Assembly (NCBI GenBank): GCA_012270675.1
Contig: JAAXHW010000066.1
Coordinates: 1 to 46,215 of the forward strand
Length of the DNA stretch: 46,215 nt
DNA from: Candidatus Latescibacterota bacterium
Lineage (GTDB): Bacteria; Latescibacterota; UBA2968; GCA-2709665
Reading direction: 5' to 3'
In this document: one piece after another, positions 8,893 through 18,200 of the stretch
How the letters are laid out: each line of letters starts with the position of its first letter
Position numbering within the stretch: position 1 is the first letter of the stretch
Made by a program: the position numbers and the translations under genes
Notes under the pieces: model-generated
Told to the model about the DNA's origin: nothing
Database searches by the model: none
Seen by the model: only the letters and a program-made list of their open reading frames with translations

Positions 8893-10035
8893 TTACAATC
8901 CCAGTGAATAATCCGGAAAACTCCGCCCGTTCAAATCCCACACGATCTCACCCGCCCGCAGGGTCAGGTGACACTCTAATTTCTGTGTACCCCGCTTGCT
9001 GTTGCGGCCGGAGTCCACAAACCCGAAGTCGCCCTCGATCAGTTCGAGCACTGCCACATCCGCCTCCGCGCCCACGCTCAAGTGGCCCAGTTCAGGCCAG
9101 CGGATCACCTGGGCGGGCACCTGTGTGGACCGGTAAACCACCTCCGTCAGCGACATATCCAGGGCCAGGAACTTCGACATCGTCGTCAGCATGGTCGCAT
9201 TGGGGATCAGCCGGCTGGATTTGTGGATATCCGTGCTGATCGTATCAGGCGGAAAGCCCTGCTGGATGGCCGGTTCGGCAATCCGGAACCAGAAGCTGCC
9301 GGCCCCATGCCCTGTGTCGAAGACAATCCCCCGCTCTCGCGCCTCCCACACATAACCGTTGACCTTCTTCTCCTCATCCAGCAGCGGAATATGACTGGAA
9401 TACAGGTGCGTATGAATATCCCCGGGACTCATCCGCCCTAAGAGCTCTTCGTAGGAACGCGTCGGCTTCGGCTCAAAGTCGATCATCGCGATCGTCTCAC
9501 TCATCCGCGCAGCCTCGATCGCCCCCCCGGCGGCCTCCCATCCCGGCCCCTGGAAATGCGCGGACTTGGACCCCACGACGCAGTCCGGGTAGCGCCGGAT
9601 CATCTCCGCACACGGCTCCGGCTCCATCTCACTCGTATCCTGTTCCGGAGGCCCGATCATCCCCACTCCGACGATATTGACAAATGCCAGCACGCGGGTG
9701 GCGGAGGGATCGATAATCGTCGCCTTAAAATCCTCGAAACTCTTCCACCCGGCCCCCCCGGTATCCACCACCGTAGTGACGCCGTTTGGAAGGGCATGCT
9801 GGTCTGGAAACATCCAGCCCCGGTACCCGCCGTACACGTGTACGTGGATATCGATCAGCCCCGGCGTCACATAAAGCCCGGAAACGTCCAGGATCTTGTC
9901 TGCGTCTCCCACAAGGTCCTGATCCACCGCGGCGACCCTCCCATCCCGAACCGCCAGATCCGCCGGTCCGTCCACATTGTTTTTGGGATCAATCACATGG
10001 CCGCCTTTGAGCAAGAGACCGTATGGTGTGCTCAT
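8893..10035 (-). CDS. Amidohydrolase/deacetylase family metallohydrolase (cog3964-like)
   Basis: Amidohydrolase-superfamily enzyme of 380 residues. The binuclear metal ligands are recognisable: HxH in LIDIHVHVYGG, the bridging carboxylated lysine in VVGSKSAHFQGPG, histidines in DIHTHLYSS and DTGHGAGSF, and the catalytic Asp in STDIHKSSR. The N-terminal LLLKGGHVIDPKNNVDG and C-terminal AGEIVWDLNGRSFPDYS strands form the usual beta-sandwich. Characterised cog3964 members deacetylate acetyl-(R)-mandelate-like esters (established for Atu3266); the real substrate here is unknown. ATG 10035 follows an AAGGCAG ribosome site. It is probably co-transcribed with the SelA-like gene 121 bp downstream, supporting a joint role. 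Confidence 0.85.
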   Translation of the reverse strand: MSTPYGLLLKGGHVIDPKNNVDGPADLAVRDGRVAAVDQDLVGDADKILDVSGLYVTPGLIDIHVHVYGGYRGWMFPDQHALPNGVTTVVDTGGAGWKSFEDFKATIIDPSATRVLAFVNIVGVGMIGPPEQDTSEMEPEPCAEMIRRYPDCVVGSKSAHFQGPGWEAAGGAIEAARMSETIAMIDFEPKPTRSYEELLGRMSPGDIHTHLYSSHIPLLDEEKKVNGYVWEARERGIVFDTGHGAGSFWFRIAEPAIQQGFPPDTISTDIHKSSRLIPNATMLTTMSKFLALDMSLTEVVYRSTQVPAQVIRWPELGHLSVGAEADVAVLELIEGDFGFVDSGRNSKRGTQKLECHLTLRAGEIVWDLNGRSFPDYSLGL

Positions 10036-10232
10036 CGCTTCTGCCTTTCAAAGTGTATTCCACCTCCACTGCCACGCGGTGGGTCTCTTCAAACTGATCT
10101 TCGCTCCCCGTCTGCCTGAGCCGGGCGCGCGACCCGAAAATAATTGAACATCCTTTTCAGGGGGTGGGAAACGAAAAGTGAAAAATGGAAAATATAAAAT
10201 GCAAAATGGGGGCACCATCCGATGGGCTATGG

Positions 10233-10278
10233 GAGTTAAGTCGCTGAATTTCAAGTGTCAAGGAGAATGTCATGACAT
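10233..10278 (-). promoter_or_regulatory. Possible operator palindrome next to a TTGACA box
   Basis: A perfect 12-bp inverted repeat ATGTCATGACAT (10267-10278) lies just upstream, in the minus direction, of TTGACA (10256-10261) with a poor -10 candidate TAACTC (10233-10238) 17 bp further on. It would read toward the amidohydrolase 200 bp away. The palindrome is real; its role as an operator is inference. Confidence 0.3.
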
Positions 10279-10365
10279 CCTTTTGTCGAATACAGTTCCA
10301 TTGGCAGGGAAATTGCAGATTCATTCAATGGCCTGACGCGCTGGGGGTTACCCTGGAGGTGTCGC

Positions 10366-10395
10366 GAATCCCCCTGGCCCCCTTTCTCAAAGGGG
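10366..10395 (+). repeat. GC-rich palindromic repeat, copy A
   Basis: The unit begins GAATCCCCCTGG and ends CTTTCTCAAAGGGG. It resembles the reverse complement of copy B at 10498-10538, so the two form an imperfect inverted pair upstream of the DUF559 gene. Such C-run/AAAGGGG palindromes are dispersed in many genomes alongside DUF559 genes. Confidence 0.6.
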
Positions 10396-10497
10396 TAAAA
10401 ATGCGCGTGGGGCATTGGAAAGCGGAAGCCTGAGCCTCACCTAATGAGACCCCTTCATGCCTACAATGCGTTAATTATCATCCATTCACTCGCCCAT

Positions 10498-10538
10498 GAA
10501 TCCCCCCCTTTCCCAAAGGGGGGGCCAGGGGGGGATTC
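10498..10538 (+). repeat. GC-rich palindromic repeat, copy B, supplies the RBS of the DUF559 gene
   Basis: A near-perfect palindrome: GAATCCCCCCC at one end matches GGGGGGGATTC at the other, with CCCTTTCCCAAAGGG inside. Its last G-run lies just before the ATG of the DUF559 gene and can serve as its ribosome binding site, so repeat and gene are physically coupled. Confidence 0.7.
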
Positions 10539-10540
10539 CC

Positions 10541-10912
10541 ATGCGCTACTACAACCACAACCTCAAGCGCAACTCAAGACGCTTGCGTTCAACGATGACC
10601 ATCAGTGAAAGACGGCTGTGGACACGGGTTCGCAGAAAACAGATCCTGGACGTGCAATTTTACAGACAGAAACCACTTGGAAACTATATCGTCGACTTTT
10701 ACGCTCCCAGAGCCGGGCTCGTCATCGAAGTGGACGGCGCACACCATCTGGAGGCAGAACAGGCGGCAAAAGACACACTACGGGATGCCTATATGAAGGC
10801 ACAGGGATTACTGGTGCTCCGCTTCTCCAACCACCAAGTGCTGCAACAAATAGATCGTGTGGTGGAAACAATCTATCAGACGGCATCCCAAAGACTGGGG
10901 GATTTCCAATGA
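10541..10912 (+). CDS. DUF559 (Vsr-like) endonuclease domain protein
   Basis: Small protein of 123 residues in the PD-(D/E)XK-type DUF559 family, structurally related to Vsr mismatch endonuclease. Visible motifs are the N-terminal RRLRSTMTISERRLWTRVR, FYRQKPLGNYIVDFYAP, LVIEVDGAHH (the catalytic E/D strand) and VLRFSNHQVL. Cellular roles are not settled; the genes spread widely, often singly. The ATG at 10541 was preferred to 10496 because the extra 15 residues would be encoded by the palindromic repeat. It is a plus-strand gene between minus-strand operons, and its stop is two bases from the end of the NtrC-type gene. Its repeat-embedded position suggests mobility. Confidence 0.85.
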   Translation: MRYYNHNLKRNSRRLRSTMTISERRLWTRVRRKQILDVQFYRQKPLGNYIVDFYAPRAGLVIEVDGAHHLEAEQAAKDTLRDAYMKAQGLLVLRFSNHQVLQQIDRVVETIYQTASQRLGDFQ

Positions 10913-10914
10913 CC

Positions 10915-12336
10915 TCACCCCCTGATCCCATATTTCTCAATCTTCTGCACCAGTCCCCACCGGCTGATCCCCAGCGCCCGTGCCGCATGCGTTCGGTTGC
11001 CGCGGGTGCGCGCCAGCGCCTCTGCGATCATCTCCCGCTCGATCCGCGTCACTTCCCCCTTCAGCGTGCCTTCCAACTCGCCCGGCGCGGCACTCTCGCG
11101 CACCGCCTCCGACAACAACTCCGGCCCGATCCGGTCCGTATCCCCGGCCAGCAACAGGGCGCGCTGTACCTCGTTCTCCAGCTCCCGCACGTTGCCCGGC
11201 CAGGCATACCGGCACAGCAGGTCCATTGCCCCGGGGGTGATCCGGACCTGACGGTCCGGCGCGTACGTGCCTAAAAAATGGGCGGTCAGAGCGGGCACGT
11301 CCTCAATGCGGTTCCGAAGGGGCGGGACCTCGATCGGGAACACATTCAGCCGGAAGTAGAGATCTTCCCGGAACCGGCCTTCCCGCACCTCGGCCCGCAG
11401 GTCCCGGTTGGTCGCTGCAATCGCCCGCACGTCCACCTTCCGGTCCGTGGACTCCCCCACCCTGCGGATCTCGCCGTCCTGCAGCACCCGCAGCAGCCGT
11501 ACCTGCATCGCCGGGGAGGTCTCGCCGATCTCGTCCAGGAACACCGTGCCCCCGTCCGCGGTCTCAAACAGCCCCGGCCGGTCTTCCACCGCCCCGGTAA
11601 ACGCCCCCTTCCTGTGCCCGAACAGCTCGCTCTCCAGGAGTTCCGGAGGCAGTGCCCCGCAATTCTGCGTGACAAAGGGGCCCTCCTTGCGTGCGCCGTT
11701 GAAATGGATGCACCGCGCCAGTATCTCCTTGCCCGTGCCCGTCTCACCGGTAAGCATCACAAACGTATTGGTGTGAAGCACCTTCTCCACCAGATCGTAG
11801 GCCCGCTCCATCGCCGGGCTCTGCCCGATCAGTCCTTCAAACCGATACCGCTCCTGAACGGCGTGCCGGAGCTGCACGTTCTCCTGCTCCAGCTTCTGCC
11901 TCGCTTCCTCCAACGCCCGGTTCAACCGGAGAATCTCTTCATAGCGCCGGTCCAGCTCGGCCGCCATCTCGTGGCGCTCTACGCCCCGCCGCACGTCCAT
12001 CTTCAGCTCTTCCGCCTCCCAGGGCTTGGCAATATAGCGGTAGACCTGTCCCGCGTTCACCGCCGCAATCAGGGCGTCCATATCCGTGTACCCGGTCAGC
12101 ATAATCCCGATCGCCTTCGGCGCCAGCACCAGGGCCTGCTTCAGGAACGCCGTCCCGGTCATCTCCGGCATCCGCTGGTCCACAACCATCACCGCCACGT
12201 CCTCCCTCCGGAGCACCTCCAGACCCTCCCGACCGCTGGACGCCGTCAACACCTCATAATCGGCCTCAAGCGTCAGCCGCAGCGAATCCAGGATGTCGGG
12301 TTCATCGTCTACGACCAGGACCCGGGGCTTTTTCAC
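10915..12336 (-). CDS. NtrC-family sigma54-dependent response regulator (REC-AAA+-Fis HTH)
   Basis: Activator of sigma54 RNA polymerase, 473 residues. The receiver has [12 protein letters not shown], phosphoacceptor Asp in [12 protein letters not shown] and [10 protein letters not shown] coiled linker follows, then the AAA+ domain with Walker A GETGTGKE, the sigma54-contacting loop GAFTGA, Walker [10 protein letters not shown] and arginine finger region [17 protein letters not shown] Fis-type helix-turn-helix ends the protein ([20 protein letters not shown]). The GTG at 12336 follows AGAAAGGA at good distance. An ATG at 12378 would add 14 residues and overlap the previous gene by 20 nt. It is the last gene of the run that begins with the propeller kinase. 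Two perfect sigma54 promoters occur elsewhere in this window (29783 and 42354), but a regulatory link is only a hypothesis. Confidence 0.93.
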   Translation of the reverse strand: MKKPRVLVVDDEPDILDSLRLTLEADYEVLTASSGREGLEVLRREDVAVMVVDQRMPEMTGTAFLKQALVLAPKAIGIMLTGYTDMDALIAAVNAGQVYRYIAKPWEAEELKMDVRRGVERHEMAAELDRRYEEILRLNRALEEARQKLEQENVQLRHAVQERYRFEGLIGQSPAMERAYDLVEKVLHTNTFVMLTGETGTGKEILARCIHFNGARKEGPFVTQNCGALPPELLESELFGHRKGAFTGAVEDRPGLFETADGGTVFLDEIGETSPAMQVRLLRVLQDGEIRRVGESTDRKVDVRAIAATNRDLRAEVREGRFREDLYFRLNVFPIEVPPLRNRIEDVPALTAHFLGTYAPDRQVRITPGAMDLLCRYAWPGNVRELENEVQRALLLAGDTDRIGPELLSEAVRESAAPGELEGTLKGEVTRIEREMIAEALARTRGNRTHAARALGISRWGLVQKIEKYGIRG

Positions 12337-12358
12337 GGGTTTTTCCTTTCTGTGGTTT

Positions 12359-14038
12359 TCAACCTTCAATCGCCCCAATCACCACCAGCGTCAGATCATC
12401 ATCCGCCGGCGCATCGCCTGTGAATGCGTCCACCGCCTCACAGATCGCCTCCTGCACCACCGCCACGCCGTCCGCCCGGTGTTCGGCCACCACCGTCTCC
12501 AGGCGCGCCTCTCCGAACATATCCCCCCCGGACGCCCCCGCCTCGGTCACCCCATCGCTGTAGATCACAAGCACATCGCCTGGTCCCATTTCCACCCGCT
12601 GCTCCTCATAGCCCAGCCCGACGCCCAGCGCCGGATCCATCCCCACCGGCGGTCCGGCCCCGTTCACCCCGGCGATCCCCCCGCCCGCCCGCGCCAGCAT
12701 GGGGAACGGGTGTCCGGCGTTGACATAGGTGAAGGCCCTCACCGCCGCCGGTTCCAGAACGCCGAAGCAGAGCGTCACGAACACCTCCGGCGCTGTGCTG
12801 AGCCAGAGCCCCTCGCCGATCCGGCGCATCATCTCCGGCAGCGGCTGCTCCCGTTCCAGTTCCGTCCGAAACAGCGTGCGTAGCGTGGCCATCGTCAGCC
12901 CGGCCTGCATGCCCTTGCCGGATACGTCTCCCAGCGCCACCCAGAACCTGCCCGCTCCGTCTTTGAGCACGTCGTAATAGTCTCCACTCACCCTCCGACT
13001 GGGCAGGCTTGTGCCGGTCACCTCGAATCCTTCAATCTGCGGGATCTTTGCCGGCAAAAGGACCTGTTGAATCCGTGCGGCCGCGGCTTCCTCCTCCTCC
13101 AGGCGCTGCTTTTCCAGGGCCTCACCGTATAGCCGGGCGTTTTCGATCGCAATCGCCGCCTGGTCGGCGACCCCCTCAAGCAGTAGCCGGTCGTGTTCCG
13201 TCACCCACTCCGAACCTCCGCTGCGATCGGCCACCAGCGCCCCGATCTGACGCTCCCCGGCGCGCAGTGGGGCAGTCACAAAAGAACGAATGCCGATCCG
13301 GCGCACCGCCTCCCGGTCCAGCGCCACGGGCGGATGCGCCACATCCTCCACCAGGATCGGCCGGTTCTCCTGCACTGTCAGCACCACCGCCACATCCCTC
13401 CGGTCCAGCCCGTACTCCAGTTGCGAAACATATGCCAGAGCGTCTCCACTCATCCCGGCGCTCCCCCGACAGCGCAACACCCCGGCCTCTTCGTCGGCCA
13501 GCATCAGAAACGACCGATCAAACCCGAGCGCCTCCACCACCCCGTCCAGGATCTTCTGGATCACCTGCTCCAGGTCCAGCACAGACGTAATCGTGGCGCC
13601 TATCTCACACAGCGTGTTCAGCTCTTGCATGCGCCGATTCAGGGCGACCTGCATCTCATAGGCTTCCACGGCCCGGCGCACATCCACCTCCAGGTCTCGC
13701 GGTTCCCAGGGCTTGGAGATATACCGGTAGATCTGACCCGTGTTAACTGCCTCCACAATCGCGTTGAAGTCCGCAAACCCGGTCAGCATCATCCGGACGC
13801 TGTCCGGCGAAATCGCCCGCGCCCTCTCCAGGAACTCGACCCCGGTCATCTTCGGCATCCGCTGGTCTGAAAGAATCACCGCCACCTCGTGCGTTTTCAG
13901 CAGCCCCAGCCCCTCCTCTCCCCCGGATGCCGTCAGCACGTCGTAGTCCAGTTCCAGCGCGAACCGCAGCGAATCCAGGATGTCCGGCTCGTCGTCCACG
14001 ATCAGGATCTTCTGCCTTTTACCAGGATTTGTTTGCAA
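12359..14038 (-). CDS. Response regulator with GAF and SpoIIE-type PP2C phosphatase output
   Basis: 559 residues in three parts. The receiver (about 8-125) has [11 protein letters not shown], Asp in ILSDQRMPKMTG and YRYISKPWE, close to the receiver of the NtrC-type neighbour. A GAF domain (about 150-310) starts at LCEIGATITSVLDLEQV and ends with DQAAIAIENARLYGEA. The C-terminal SpoIIE phosphatase (about 335-555) has metal-binding GDYYD, GDVSGKGMQAG, VNAGHPFP, YSDGVTEAG and DDDLTLVV. Such proteins normally dephosphorylate an anti-anti-sigma factor in partner-switching; no such partner or RsbW-like kinase is in the window. The start is TTG (14036-14038) behind a GGGGGCTG ribosome site, and no ATG fits. 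It lies 54 bp after the sugar dehydrogenase gene, so it is probably in the same operon. Confidence 0.92.
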   Translation of the reverse strand: MQTNPGKRQKILIVDDEPDILDSLRFALELDYDVLTASGGEEGLGLLKTHEVAVILSDQRMPKMTGVEFLERARAISPDSVRMMLTGFADFNAIVEAVNTGQIYRYISKPWEPRDLEVDVRRAVEAYEMQVALNRRMQELNTLCEIGATITSVLDLEQVIQKILDGVVEALGFDRSFLMLADEEAGVLRCRGSAGMSGDALAYVSQLEYGLDRRDVAVVLTVQENRPILVEDVAHPPVALDREAVRRIGIRSFVTAPLRAGERQIGALVADRSGGSEWVTEHDRLLLEGVADQAAIAIENARLYGEALEKQRLEEEEAAAARIQQVLLPAKIPQIEGFEVTGTSLPSRRVSGDYYDVLKDGAGRFWVALGDVSGKGMQAGLTMATLRTLFRTELEREQPLPEMMRRIGEGLWLSTAPEVFVTLCFGVLEPAAVRAFTYVNAGHPFPMLARAGGGIAGVNGAGPPVGMDPALGVGLGYEEQRVEMGPGDVLVIYSDGVTEAGASGGDMFGEARLETVVAEHRADGVAVVQEAICEAVDAFTGDAPADDDLTLVVIGAIEG

Positions 14039-14092
14039 TTTCAGCCCCCTCTGCTGCCGTAAAACCTCCCAACCTCATCAAGAGGATGCTTC

Positions 14093-15250
14093 TCACTGCC
14101 TCCCGGGCAGAACCAGGAGAATCCGGTCGTCCCCCGATACCGGATTCCCGCGGCCGTCCCGGTTGCTGGTGGCCAGGTAGACCTCTCCGCGGGGGCCGAC
14201 CAGCACGTCGCGGAGACGGCCGAACCGGTCCTGGAAGAGCGTCTCCTGACTCACGACCCGGCTGCCGTCGGCAGAAAGGGTCAAACGGATGAGCGCAGCG
14301 CCCCTCAGCGTGGTGAACAGGAGGCTCCCCTTCCAGCCCGGGATGAGGTCTGCATTGTAGATATCCGCGCCTGCAGGCGCAATGGTGGGCGTCCAGGCCC
14401 TCAGCGGCTCAACCACATTGTTGGCCTGGCAGAAGGCCTGCTCGCCGGGCAGCACGTCGTTGTCGCAAAAACCCCGGACATCGGGCCAGCCGTAGTTCCG
14501 GCCCATCTCGATCCGGTTGACCTCATCGTTGTCAAGAGGACCGTGCTCGGTGCTGTAAAGCATCCTGGTCACAGGGTGGAACACCAGCCCCTGCGCATTG
14601 CGGTGGCCAAAGGAGTAGACGGCCGTGCCAAAGGGATTTTCCGGCGCGGGCAGGCCCTCTAAGGTAAAGCGCAGGACCTTGCCTGCCAAAGAGGTCAAAT
14701 CTTGCGGTAAGGCCCGGTTTTGCGCGTCTCCCGTGGTCATGTAAAGCAGGCGGTCCGGACCGATGGCCAAACGGGACCCATCGTGGTTGGGGGCGCCGGG
14801 GATATTGTCTACAAGGACCTCCAGATTGCCAAGCCGGGTGCCGTCGTAGCGCATCCGGACCAGCCGGTTTTGGATGCCGCTTCCACGCATATAGGAGTGC
14901 GTGAAATAGACGAAAGGCCGGGCGTCAAAGTCGGGGTGGAAGGCCATGCCCATCAGCCCGCTCTCGCTTCGTTCGACAATATCAATCTGGCCGACCCGGG
15001 TGATTCGACCCAGGGAAGTATCCACGCGGGAGATAACACCCCTGCGTTCGGTCACCCAGATCTGGTTGTCCGGACCCCAGGCCAGGTCCCAGGGGGTATC
15101 CAGGCCCGAGGCAAGCGTGCTGACCCTGAAAGGATCGGAAGCAAGCCCCCCCGATGTGCCATCCTGAGCATCGTCCGGATCCGTGGGGACCTTCTCACAC
15201 CCGGCGCTCAGAGCGCCTGCCAGAAGCAGCGCAAGAAAACGATTTTGCAT
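14093..15250 (-). CDS. PQQ-dependent sugar dehydrogenase-like lipoprotein (glucose/sorbosone dehydrogenase family)
   Basis: Secreted six-bladed beta-propeller of the soluble glucose/sorbosone dehydrogenase family, 385 residues. A lipoprotein signal peptide is clear: a hydrophobic stretch then LSAGC with the lipidated Cys at 18. Family motifs are LDTPWDLAWGPDNQIWVTER, GLMGMAFHPDF, NHDGSRLAIGPD, SFGHRNAQGLVFHP, YSTEHGPLDNDEVNRI, NYGWPDV and LLFTTLRGAALIRL. It should oxidise sugars or aldoses with PQQ on the outer side of a membrane; the substrate is unknown. ATG 15250 is preceded by AAGGTGAGG; a GTG nine bases upstream is possible. The gene begins directly at the propeller-kinase stop (15256), so the two are translationally linked and may share a sugar signal. 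Confidence 0.9.
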   Translation of the reverse strand: MQNRFLALLLAGALSAGCEKVPTDPDDAQDGTSGGLASDPFRVSTLASGLDTPWDLAWGPDNQIWVTERRGVISRVDTSLGRITRVGQIDIVERSESGLMGMAFHPDFDARPFVYFTHSYMRGSGIQNRLVRMRYDGTRLGNLEVLVDNIPGAPNHDGSRLAIGPDRLLYMTTGDAQNRALPQDLTSLAGKVLRFTLEGLPAPENPFGTAVYSFGHRNAQGLVFHPVTRMLYSTEHGPLDNDEVNRIEMGRNYGWPDVRGFCDNDVLPGEQAFCQANNVVEPLRAWTPTIAPAGADIYNADLIPGWKGSLLFTTLRGAALIRLTLSADGSRVVSQETLFQDRFGRLRDVLVGPRGEVYLATSNRDGRGNPVSGDDRILLVLPGRQ

Positions 15251-15255
15251 TTTCC

Positions 15256-18200
15256 TCACCTTATCCTTCCCCCTTCCCCCCCGTACACCACCGGCACTTT
15301 TACCGTAAACGTGGACCCCCTGCCAACCTCACTCTCCACGTGGATCGTCCCGCCCAGCAGCTCCGCCAACCGCTTCGTAATCGCCAGTCCCAACCCGGTG
15401 CCATGGTGCTTCCGCGTGATGGACCCGTCCACCTGGCGGAACTCCTCGAAGATCGCCTCAAGCTGATCCGCCGGGATGCCGGTCCCCGTGTCCGACACCG
15501 AGATCACCAGCGACGCACTCCCGTCCGGCGCACCGTCCTGTGAAGCGCGCACCACCACCTGGCCTGCGTCCGTAAACTTGACGGCGTTGCTCAACAGGTT
15601 GATCAGGATCTGCTGCAGGCGCGACTCATCCGTGTGCGCCTCTCCGATACCGTCGGCAACCTCGCAGTCCATCGTCACGTCGTCCTTGACCATGGGGCCT
15701 ACCGTGGCACAGGCGTTGACAACCGTGCGCTTCACGTCGAACGGCTCCGGCTTGACCTCCAGCCTCCCCGCCTCAATCTTGGACAGGTCCAGCACGTCGT
15801 TGATCAGGTTCAACAGGTGCTCCGCGCTCAGCATCACCTTCACCAGATTGTCCTGGTGCTGTTTGGACAGTCGGTCTGCGCCTCGCCGCAGCACCAGCCG
15901 GGTGAACCCGATAATCGCGTTCATCGGCGTGCGCACCTCGTGGGACATATTCGCCAAAAACTGTGACTTCAGCCGGTTCGCCTCCTGGATCTGCACATTG
16001 GCCTCAAACAGGCCCTTATTCGCCTGCGACAGCGCCGCATTGACCTCTTTGAGCTTCCGGTTGCTCGCCACAAGCCGGGACGCCTGGAAGCCTGTCACCC
16101 CCACAAAAACCACCACAAGGCCCAGCACCCAGGGGTGTTTCCACCAGGGCGCTTCCACGGCAAATGCATGCACCGCCGGTGTGGGGTCCACATTCAGGTC
16201 GTGGTCTACAGCCCGCACCTCAAACCGGTGCTGCCCGGACGAAAGCCCCGTAAACGTCCAATCCGTCCGGTCCGTCACGGGCGACCACGCACCGCCGTCC
16301 CTCCGCCACTGGTAACGCAGGTCTTCCGGCGGTGTGCCTTCCCACAGGTCGCGCCCGGACCACCTCAAGAGGATATTGCCCCCCGAGGAGGTCTCCCTGG
16401 ACGCCGAAGCAATCGTCGTCTCCGGGCCAACGTTGTCAATGGTGAACCCGGCCGCCTTTCCATCCCGTGTCTCGAACCACATCCTCCCATCTGCAGACTG
16501 CCAGATACGCCGGACGGTGTTGTCTGGCAACCCATTCTCTTCCGTATAGCTTATCCAGCTTGCACCATCGAACCGGCTCACCCCTCCCTCCGTGGCAAAC
16601 CAGAGCGCCCCATCGGACGCCCGGTAGATGTCCCGCACCCGGTTGTCCACCAGGCCGTCCCGTGTGGTGTAGGTCCTCCAGGCCGCCCCATCGTAGCGGG
16701 TGACGCCCGAACTGGACGAACGTGTATAATGAAACCAGAGATCTTCATAGCCCACCGTAAACCCCCCGGGCCCTTCACCGGCGAGCCCCCCCTCGTACGT
16801 GTAGCTGTGCCACGCCGACCCGTCGAACCAGCTCAGTCCGGCCCGGGTGCCCACCCACAGCGCGCCATCCGGCGACTGAAACAGGCCGTAGATATGGTTG
16901 TGGGCAAGGCCGTCTTCCGTGGTAAAAACAGTCCAGCGCTCCCCGTCAAATCGCAGCACGCCGCTCCCTCCCATGCGCCTCTCCGAACCTGTGCCAAACC
17001 AGAGAGCTCCGTTTTCCGTCTGGCAGATATGGCTCAACCGTGCGCCCACAAGCCCGTCTTCACGCGTGTAAACCCGCCACGCCTGCCCATCGTACCGACT
17101 GGCCGCACTGCTTCCGCCTGAACTCCCAATCACCCAGAACGAACCGTCCGCTGCCCGAAACACCCTTCTCGCGCTGTCCAGCCCTATCGCCTCTGAGGAG
17201 TATTGCAGCCAGGCGCCGTTCTCGTATCGACTCACCCCAAAAAATGTCCTGAATGCCGCAGCAAAGAACCAGAGGGAGCCATCGTCTGTCTTCTGCATAC
17301 GGTAGATCGGGGCATCCAGCAGCCCATCCGTTGCGGTATACCGGAGCCAGTGGGCACCGTCGTAGCACACCGCACCGCGCCGGGTACCAAACCAGATGCA
17401 ACCGTCGGCAGTCTCAGCACCTCCAAACAGAGGGTCCTCCAGGTCAAAGACCTGCCATTTTGAACTCGCATAGTCCAGCCGAAACACGCTGTCCCGACTT
17501 CGCTCCCAGACCCAGAACACGCCGTCCCGTGTCGATTGGCCGTGCAACCTGGTACCCAGCTGGGGCAGATCCCTGGAACTGTACGTCCGCCACCGGTCGC
17601 CGTCGAAACGGCTGATCCGCCCGTCCCCGCTTCCGGCCCAGACCGTGCCGTCATCCGTCATCCAGAGGGCCCCGATGGTGCTCCCCTCCGGCAGTCCGCT
17701 GCGGGCCGCGTACGTCTTCCATCGCTTCTCCTTGAACCGGCTGATTCCGTCCCGGCCGCAGGCGAACCACAGCGCCCCATCGGAGCCTTCCAGCATCTGG
17801 AGCACCACATCCCCGGCCAGCCCTTCCCCGGTTGTAAACCGCGTCCATTCCACCCCGTTGAACCGCAGCGCCCCCTCCCCCCAGGTCGGAAACCACAGCG
17901 TTCCATCGGACGCTTCGAAGATACTGTTCACATCCAGAGAAGGGCCGCCGGGCACCTCAACCATTGTCCAGGTCGCTCCGTCAAATCGGCTGACCCCGCT
18001 TGCCTCCTGTCCCCCATTCGCGTCCTCTCTGTCGCCTGCCGCCCAGAGGGAACCGTCCTGTGCCTGCACCAGTCCTCGCCACCAGATACGATCGCTCGCC
18101 AGCCCGTCCCCCGCCGTATAGGTCGTCCAGCTCGTCCCATCAAACCGGCTGATGCCCCGGCCGTACGTCCCGAACCACATTGCCCCGTCCTGCGTCTGAA

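Larger units (their letters stand above)
10036..10540. other. Intergenic region with palindromic repeats, no convincing gene
   Basis: This gap between the amidohydrolase (minus) and the DUF559 gene (plus) has an AT-rich stretch around 10170-10205, a 12-bp perfect palindrome at 10267-10278, and two GC-rich palindromic repeats at 10366-10395 and 10498-10538. No open frame with a ribosome site or protein-like composition was found. Confidence 0.6.

Noticed and set aside
10048-10254. 68-codon minus-strand frame upstream of the amidohydrolase
   Set aside because: No ribosome site and low-complexity translation; lies in repeat-rich intergenic DNA.
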